A DNA stretch of 19,114 nt from Bacteroidota bacterium (GTDB taxonomy: Bacteria > Bacteroidota > Bacteroidia > Bacteroidales > VadinHA17): positions 1-19,114 of the forward strand of contig JAKAXP010000013.1 of assembly GCA_021816545.1 (NCBI GenBank), written 5' to 3'. How positions within the stretch are numbered: position 1 is the stretch's first letter; each line of letters starts with the position of its first letter. Shown piece by piece: positions 14,026-19,114 of this stretch. The notes under the pieces are model-generated. The model did no database searches, was not told the DNA's origin, and saw only the letters and a program-made list of their open reading frames with translations. The position numbers and the translations under genes were made by a program.

Positions 14026-15519
14026 TTATTTACCCCAGAAAATCTTTTCTGTGAAGGCGTTTGGTTGTGCAGGTACGTTCTCTCCGTTTGATGAGTATTC
14101 GTTTGACGGATAGAAGAGCCTTACAGGCCTGTCGGCTGTGGCGTTGTAGTTCAGGGGCAGAGGAATTCCTGAGGGATATCCCGTGCGGCTGTAATCAAAC
14201 CATGACTGCTCAGCTGTGACGCCGTTGGTAGCAATCCACTTCTGGGTTATGATAGCCTTGAGCTTGTTAGGTGAGTTACCCCAGTTGACAAGATCCCTTG
14301 ACTGTGAGTAATAGGTTGTAGCCTGTGCTGCTGTCAGGCCCAGGAATGTGAAGGAGGCTGTGATGCCGCTTTCATAAAGTGACTGGGCGGTTGCACCGGT
14401 GGTGAGGAGACCCTTGTCTCTCAGTTCAGCCAGGTTGAAGTAGGCTTCTGCCAGTGTGAAGATAGTAGCGTCCATGTTGGCTGCCTTGAGGATGCCGGGG
14501 CCTATGTTTGAAACTTTGTCTGGCATATACTGGTCAGCGACCGGGGTGTCATAATCGAGCAGACCCTGGGGTACGCCGAGATGACCGGTTCCCGGTTTTT
14601 CGTAAAGCCTGTCAATTCTCGGGTCATTTGTTGATGACAGATAGTTAAGAACATAGGCTGTTGCGCAGGTTGCATTATAGTTCATGGTCTTTGTACCACT
14701 CTCATCCCATCCGAGCGAGTTCCACATAGGGTTCTGCTTCCCGGTGTTCAAGGCTATGTAACCAGGGTTCACACCAACGTCAGCTGTGATGTAGCCGTGA
14801 CCTTCGGTAGCTATCTTGGCAAGTTCGGCAGTGATGTAGGTGCCTCTTCCTGACATGCTTGACTGGCGGGTGAGTATCCTGACCTTGAGTGTGTTTGCGA
14901 ACCTGATCCAGTCGGTCATGTTGCCGCCGAACATTGCATCATCAGCGCCGGGCACAAGTGCCATTGCGGGAGCAGCCTTGATAAGATCAATGGCAGCGGT
15001 GAGCTGAACCATGAGATCTTCATAGATTGCCTGTGCATCATCATAAACCGGGGTTGCCTCAAGGCTTCTGCCAAGAGCTTCGGTGTAGGGAACATCACCG
15101 TAGCAGTCAACGAGCTGCTGGAAGTGGAAGGCCTTCATTATCATGGCAATTGCCTTGTAATTGGAGAACTTCGGATCTTCCAGCTTAAAAAGTATCTGGT
15201 ACTGCTTCAGCGTGTTGGCGTAGGTGTTGTTGAATACGCCTGTGTAGAAGTTTGATGTGACGTTGTATTTGAACTCATCGGTATACCATGAGAAGCCGTC
15301 ACTCTGGCTCCAGTTGACCATCATCATGTTGCCGAGATGGCTAAGTCCCCTGTCTTGTGAATGGTACTGCGCAGTGTAATACTGGCCTACTGGCAGGACA
15401 AGGTCGGGTGTAACGGAAGTCGGGTTATTGGGGTCTGTGTTGACGTCCAGGTAACCTTCACATGATGCCAACAGTCCGGTGACCATCAGCACTATAGCGA
15501 ACTTTATAATACTTTTCAT
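14026..15519 (-). CDS. SusD/RagB-like nutrient-binding outer-membrane lipoprotein (SusD-like type 2)
   Basis: The 497-residue lipoprotein has its lipobox cysteine at residue 20 (GLLASC) and starts its mature part with EGYLDVNTDPNNPT, the hallmark opening of the second SusD-like group (SusD/RagB nutrient-binding type). Tetratricopeptide-like helices follow, with typical features such as AFHFQQLVDCYGDVPYTEAL, an ATPVYDDAQAIYEDL segment and a C-terminal VRLFYPSNEYS/EKIFWGK end. SusD proteins form the lid on the SusC channel and hand ligand to it. The gene lies 13 bases after the SusC-like gene, a normal SusCD pair. Members of this group are often linked with uptake of peptides or non-starch nutrients, but the ligand cannot be predicted here. 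Confidence 0.93.
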   Translation of the reverse strand: MKSIIKFAIVLMVTGLLASCEGYLDVNTDPNNPTSVTPDLVLPVGQYYTAQYHSQDRGLSHLGNMMMVNWSQSDGFSWYTDEFKYNVTSNFYTGVFNNTYANTLKQYQILFKLEDPKFSNYKAIAMIMKAFHFQQLVDCYGDVPYTEALGRSLEATPVYDDAQAIYEDLMVQLTAAIDLIKAAPAMALVPGADDAMFGGNMTDWIRFANTLKVRILTRQSSMSGRGTYITAELAKIATEGHGYITADVGVNPGYIALNTGKQNPMWNSLGWDESGTKTMNYNATCATAYVLNYLSSTNDPRIDRLYEKPGTGHLGVPQGLLDYDTPVADQYMPDKVSNIGPGILKAANMDATIFTLAEAYFNLAELRDKGLLTTGATAQSLYESGITASFTFLGLTAAQATTYYSQSRDLVNWGNSPNKLKAIITQKWIATNGVTAEQSWFDYSRTGYPSGIPLPLNYNATADRPVRLFYPSNEYSSNGENVPAQPNAFTEKIFWGK

Positions 15520-15532
15520 AAACTAATCTCCT

Positions 15533-18500
15533 TTAAAATTCTATGTTAAGGTTCACGCCAAACGATCTTGTCGGAGGCATCTGGAAGTAACCGCCAACCC
15601 CGATCGCGTTGCTGTTCGAGTTGTTGAATTCAGGATCTGAGAAGGCGTTCTCTGCGGGAAGCAGTGTGTAAAGGTTCCTGGCTATGAGGCCGACAGAAAC
15701 TTTCTGCAGAGGAGTGTTCTTCATGAGAGTTGAGGGAAGCGTGTAAGTGAGTGCAAGTTCCCTGATCTTGAAGGCTGTTGCATCAATCACGTAGTTTTCC
15801 TTGACATCGTTGTAGGTGTCTGTCCAGTAGCTCTGGCGGCCGTTCTGAACGGGAATGTTCGTGTTCTCAACATAAACGCCGGGGCTGGTTTCGATAACCG
15901 AATTCGGAACTACGAAGTCCTGCCTGTTGGCTGAAACGCTCTCCATTGACCTTCCGGTGAATTCCATTGTGTCCTGGCCCTGTGAGTAGAATACGTGACC
16001 TGTCCTGTAGTCAATTGTAGTTGACAGTGCAAACCCGAATGCCTTCAGTGAAGTGTTCAGACCGATGATGTGCTTGGGTGTTGTTCTGCCCATTGACTCG
16101 AGGGCTGCATTCTGCAACGGCCAGCCGGTTGCCGGGTCAACAACGACCCTGCCCTGGGGATCCCTTACATAGGTGTTGGCCTTGAGCTGCGGATAGGGCA
16201 TGTCAACAATGGCATAGATGCCATAGCTGCCCGATGAGGTTACTGCAACCTCGTCGAGACCTTCGTAAATCTCCTTCACAACGGTGGTTTCGCTTGAGTA
16301 GTTCAGGCTGGCATCCCATGACAGGTTCTTGCCCCTGATGATCGAACCGCTGAGTGAAAGTTCATAACCGTTGCCCTTGAGTGAACCGATGTTCGTAAGG
16401 AACGATGTTGAACCTGATGCCCTTGAAGGTGTCGTGAAGGTGATCAGGTCAGAGGTTGTTGTCATGAAGTATGAGAAGTCAATCATGATCCTCGAACGGA
16501 AGAGACCAAGGTTTGCACCGAATTCTGTGGTGTTGAGTTTCTCCTTCTTGATGTTGGCATCAACAGAGGTGCCGCTGAGTACGAAACCGTTTACTGCGCC
16601 AAACGGGAATGAACCGTGCTTGCTGTATGACTCGTTGATCCTGTACGGTGACAGGTCATTGTAAACCGTAGAGTTCGAAGCGGTCAGTTTGGCATATGAA
16701 AGGATGTCATTGTTCTTGAGGGCATCGATTGCATCCGTAAGAACGAATGATACGCCGAAGCCCGGGTAGAAGTAGTTGTTGTTTCCTTTTGCAAGGGTTG
16801 ACGTCCAGTCATTCCTTCCTGAGAAGTTGAAATAGAGGAAGTCGCCGTATCCCAGGGTGAAGTCGCCGAAGAAACCGAAGTTGACCTCCTGTGAGGCGTC
16901 AGCGGTTACTGTCGGGGTTCCTGTACCGTTAGAAATATCATAGAAATCAGGAATACTGAGATTGTCAGCCCTGATCTGGCTGTAACGGTATATATAGTTG
17001 TAGTTCGATCCGCCGAGGATGGCCTTAAGTGAGAAATTGCCAAACTCGAATGATCCGGTCACGAGGAGGTCCTCGATGACTTCAGATGACTGTGATTCGC
17101 TGTCTTCAACAAATGATGAGACTGCGCCGGCTGAAGGCTGAAGATCGGGATCATAGGTCTGTGCTGCTCTCCAGTTCTTGCCGCTGGTCCAGTAGGTGTT
17201 GGTACCAATCCTTGCGGTCACATTAAGCCAGCTGAGGGGATCCCAGGATGCCTGTACGTTACCGTTAAGCCTGTTCGACTTGCTGTTGTTTCTGTTTGTG
17301 CCGACTGCCCAGTAAGGGTTCTGGTAATATGCGTTGTAATAGCCGTCGGGTGTTGCATAGAGGTCATTCCTCCAGTCTGAGTAGCGCTCAAGGGGAATGT
17401 TTGCCGAGGTGTTCAGCAGGAACCAGTAGAGTGGCCTGTCCTGGCTACCGATGGTACCGCCTACAACGTCAGTCTCATCCTTGAAGAAGCTGGAGTTGAG
17501 TGAAAGCTCAACCTTACCTACCTTCTTGCTGGCGTTGACCCTGACTGTATTCCTCTGGTAGGAGTCGTCGGGAACAATGCCTGTTGCCCTCTGGTCGCCC
17601 ACAGATACATAGAACTTGCTGCTCTCGTGGCTTCCGCTGAGGTAAACAGTGTTGTTGAAGTTGTTGCCGGTGTTGAAGAATGCAAGCAGGTTATCCTTCA
17701 CAGGGGCATAGGGAACGGCCTGGTATGTTCCGTCCGGCCATGTGGGACCGATCTGGCGAAGTGTTCCGTCAAAGCGGGGGCCCCAGTTGGTGTTTTCAAC
17801 TGCATCATATGCGCCTTCCCATCCTGTACCGTATTTTGACTGGAACCTGGGCATGTAGGCAACCTGTTCAGCTGTGTAGGATGCGTTGATACCCACGGTG
17901 ATTTTCTCGCCAGCCTGGCCCTTTTTGGTGGTAACCACGATAGCACCGTTGGCTGCGTTTGAGCCGTAGAGTGCTGCTGCGGTGGCACCTTTAAGGATGC
18001 TGAGGTCAGCAATATCATTGGGGTTAAGGTCATCAAAGGCTCCGAGTGATGCAATCACACCGTCGATAACAACCAGTGCCTGGTTGTCTGATGAGATTGA
18101 ACGGAGACCTCTTAAAATGATCTGGGTAGTTGGGTTAACACTGTTGTCCTGTACGTTGATCTGCAGACCTGCAACCTTACCTGCGAGTGCGCTACCGGCT
18201 CTCGTGGGCTGGGCTGCTGCCAGTTCTGCATTGTCAACTTTCTGGGTCTGGTAGGTAATCTCCCTCTTTTCCCTCTTGATACCGAGAGCGGTCACAACGA
18301 CCTCACTCAGGCCTACCACGTCAGACTCCATCACGCAGTTTACCACTGAACGTCCGGCGATGTTTACCTCCTGCTGTTTCATCCCGATGAACGAGAATAC
18401 AAGAGTTGTTGCATCTTCGGGTACTGTCAGTGAGTACCTGCCATTAACATCTGATGATGTTGCGATGGTAGTCCCTTTGACGAACACAGATACTCCGGGA

Positions 18501-18619
18501 ATTGCACCTTCCCCCTCCACAGCGGAGGTAACCGTACCTGTAATGACTTTTGTCTGTGCCCACAGGGTGCTTGCACCTGCTAACACAAACAAAACAAAGA
18601 ACAGAAATAGTTTCTTCAT
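15533..18619 (-). CDS. SusC/RagA-like TonB-dependent outer-membrane transporter
   Basis: The start at 18619 (MKKLFLFFVL) gives 1028 residues with a clean signal peptide ending WAQ at residue 22; the open frame extends 12 codons further upstream without sense. Residues about 25-98 form a carboxypeptidase-regulatory-like domain (GTVTS, PGVSVFVKGTT, DVNGRYSL). A TonB box-like segment follows at 105-113 (SEVVVTALG). The plug domain shows the SusC signature LRGLRSIS, VVIDGV, LNPNDIADLSILKGATAAALYGSNAANG. The rest is a 22-strand barrel ending in NLNIEF with the C-terminal phenylalanine. There is no N-terminal STN domain, and no FecR/sigma pair is nearby, so regulation by transenvelope anti-sigma signalling is unlikely. 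It imports an unknown nutrient using TonB energy, with the SusD-like lipoprotein encoded next. Confidence 0.95.
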   Translation of the reverse strand: MKKLFLFFVLFVLAGASTLWAQTKVITGTVTSAVEGEGAIPGVSVFVKGTTIATSSDVNGRYSLTVPEDATTLVFSFIGMKQQEVNIAGRSVVNCVMESDVVGLSEVVVTALGIKREKREITYQTQKVDNAELAAAQPTRAGSALAGKVAGLQINVQDNSVNPTTQIILRGLRSISSDNQALVVIDGVIASLGAFDDLNPNDIADLSILKGATAAALYGSNAANGAIVVTTKKGQAGEKITVGINASYTAEQVAYMPRFQSKYGTGWEGAYDAVENTNWGPRFDGTLRQIGPTWPDGTYQAVPYAPVKDNLLAFFNTGNNFNNTVYLSGSHESSKFYVSVGDQRATGIVPDDSYQRNTVRVNASKKVGKVELSLNSSFFKDETDVVGGTIGSQDRPLYWFLLNTSANIPLERYSDWRNDLYATPDGYYNAYYQNPYWAVGTNRNNSKSNRLNGNVQASWDPLSWLNVTARIGTNTYWTSGKNWRAAQTYDPDLQPSAGAVSSFVEDSESQSSEVIEDLLVTGSFEFGNFSLKAILGGSNYNYIYRYSQIRADNLSIPDFYDISNGTGTPTVTADASQEVNFGFFGDFTLGYGDFLYFNFSGRNDWTSTLAKGNNNYFYPGFGVSFVLTDAIDALKNNDILSYAKLTASNSTVYNDLSPYRINESYSKHGSFPFGAVNGFVLSGTSVDANIKKEKLNTTEFGANLGLFRSRIMIDFSYFMTTTSDLITFTTPSRASGSTSFLTNIGSLKGNGYELSLSGSIIRGKNLSWDASLNYSSETTVVKEIYEGLDEVAVTSSGSYGIYAIVDMPYPQLKANTYVRDPQGRVVVDPATGWPLQNAALESMGRTTPKHIIGLNTSLKAFGFALSTTIDYRTGHVFYSQGQDTMEFTGRSMESVSANRQDFVVPNSVIETSPGVYVENTNIPVQNGRQSYWTDTYNDVKENYVIDATAFKIRELALTYTLPSTLMKNTPLQKVSVGLIARNLYTLLPAENAFSDPEFNNSNSNAIGVGGYFQMPPTRSFGVNLNIEF

Positions 18620-18826
18620 ACGACTTAGATTTAGGTTAAAATTCAAGTGGTGCAATGTATGAAAATAATTTTTTACATCTGCTTCAGGGTTGATAAAAAA
18701 AGTTAATGAGTGCTGTCATAAGTATAATATATGTATAAATGCGGACATGAAGCCTGCCTTGAGGGTGTCATATATCGAATCAGAGGCCCCCTTTCGGATT
18801 AACACACCAGCCGGGCTCTCGGTTAC
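18620..18826. other. AT-rich leader region upstream of the SusC-like gene
   Basis: About 200 bases have no supported gene. The region must hold the promoter of the minus-strand Sus operon, but I find no exact TAnnTTTG element on that strand; TACATTG at 18659-18653 is the nearest and is poor. There is a single TTGAT at 18690-18694. Nothing else stands out. Confidence 0.45.
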
Positions 18827-18954
18827 GGATTGCTGCACTCGCTGTGCCAGTGCAGACGGATTACTGCCCTCGCTGGTGCTCGGGCTGCCGGATTGCTGCA
18901 CTCACGCTGTTCGTGCAGCCAACCGTATGTAAGCTTATCTGTCAGAAACAGCAG

Positions 18955-18974
18955 GCACCGGACGCGCCCGGTGC
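18955..18974. repeat. GC-rich hairpin
   Basis: A perfect 7-bp stem (GCACCGG at 18955-18961, CCGGTGC at 18968-18974) has a 6-base loop. It abuts the long AT-rich inverted repeat. No direct T-tract follows, so it is not a standard terminator. Confidence 0.7.
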
Positions 18975-19039
18975 TCAGCTTTATTTTTCAAAAATTTAGA
19001 CGAAGCAAGTTTCTTAAATTTTTAGAAAAATTAAGCTGA
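18975..19039. repeat. Long AT-rich inverted repeat
   Basis: The left arm, 18975-18998, and the right arm, 19015-19039, pair over about 24 bases with one mismatch and one single-base bulge around a 16-base loop. The arm ends are TCAGCTT and AAGCTGA. It lies between two REP-like units. Confidence 0.75.
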
Positions 19040-19114
19040 CAATGGGCTTTCGCCGGATTACCGTACTCGCTCTGCTCGTACGGTGATCACGCCAGGAAAA
19101 TACTTCTGTCAGAA

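Larger units (their letters stand above)
18827..19088. repeat. Cluster of REP-like palindromic repeats
   Basis: Four short units begin with CGGATT(G/A)C(T/C)G and contain a CTCGCT or CTCACGCT core. Unit A has arms 18833-18838 and 18850-18855 (CTGCAC/GTGCAG). Unit B (18858-18885) is degenerate. Unit C has 7-bp arms 18895-18901 and 18913-18919. Unit D has 11-bp arms 19056-19066 and 19078-19088 with one G-T pair. Such imperfect palindromes of one consensus resemble REP-type intergenic elements. Confidence 0.65.

Noticed and set aside
18690..18932. Plus-strand open frame of 80 codons
   Set aside because: It runs through the REP-like palindromes and has no signal, domain or plausible ribosome binding site.

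Overview
The window looks like chromosomal DNA from an anaerobic or facultative member of the Bacteroidota. Evidence for this is a SusC/SusD outer-membrane pair with companion lipoproteins, a DUF5777-type beta-barrel, a CcsBA-type cytochrome c maturation protein, many SPII lipoproteins, TAnnTTTG-type -7 promoter elements and weak Shine-Dalgarno sequences. I see no rRNA, tRNA, transposase, integrase or CRISPR array. All database-style names below come from reading the protein sequence, not from a search.

Region 1 (about 1-6772, plus strand) is an electron-transfer gene cluster. In order it encodes: the possible tail of an upstream gene, a monoheme lipoprotein cytochrome c, a DUF5777-like outer-membrane barrel, a heptaheme cytochrome c with a C-terminal membrane anchor, a four-helix b-type cytochrome, a Tat-exported HybA-like iron-sulfur protein, an NrfD/HybB-like quinone-reactive membrane protein, an unrecognised membrane-anchored two-domain beta protein, and a small soluble monoheme cytochrome c. 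Genes are packed with overlaps or short gaps, so most are probably one operon. No molybdopterin, hydrogenase or other catalytic subunit is visible. The set looks like a quinone/cytochrome c electron-transfer complex related in parts to Qrc, Hmc, Alternative Complex III and Cbc systems, possibly extended to the outer membrane.

Region 2 (about 6780-8246) begins with three near-identical 64-bp tandem copies of a bidirectional terminator hairpin. These sit between the convergent small cytochrome gene and a minus-strand hexaheme lipoprotein cytochrome that carries a short collagen-like Gly-X-Y stalk. The divergent intergenic region that follows contains a perfect FNR-type palindrome (TTGAT-N4-ATCAA) and three TTGAT half-sites spaced exactly 22 bp apart.

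Region 3 (8247-12122, plus strand) is a Crp/Fnr regulator with an N-terminal CxxCxxC cluster, followed 21 bp later by a full-length CcsBA cytochrome c synthase with all four expected histidines and the WWD motif. A strong terminator closes it. Together regions 1-3 link a redox-sensing regulator, the haem-attachment machinery and at least 16 CxxCH haem sites in four cytochromes.

Region 4 (12148-18619, minus strand) is a four-gene nutrient-uptake operon: SusC-like TonB-dependent transporter, SusD-like lipoprotein (RagB/SusD-like type 2), and two further lipoproteins in SusE/F position. No degradative enzyme is in the window. Region 5 (18620-19114) has no convincing gene. It holds a dense set of REP-like palindromes, a GC-rich hairpin and a roughly 24-bp-arm AT-rich inverted repeat.
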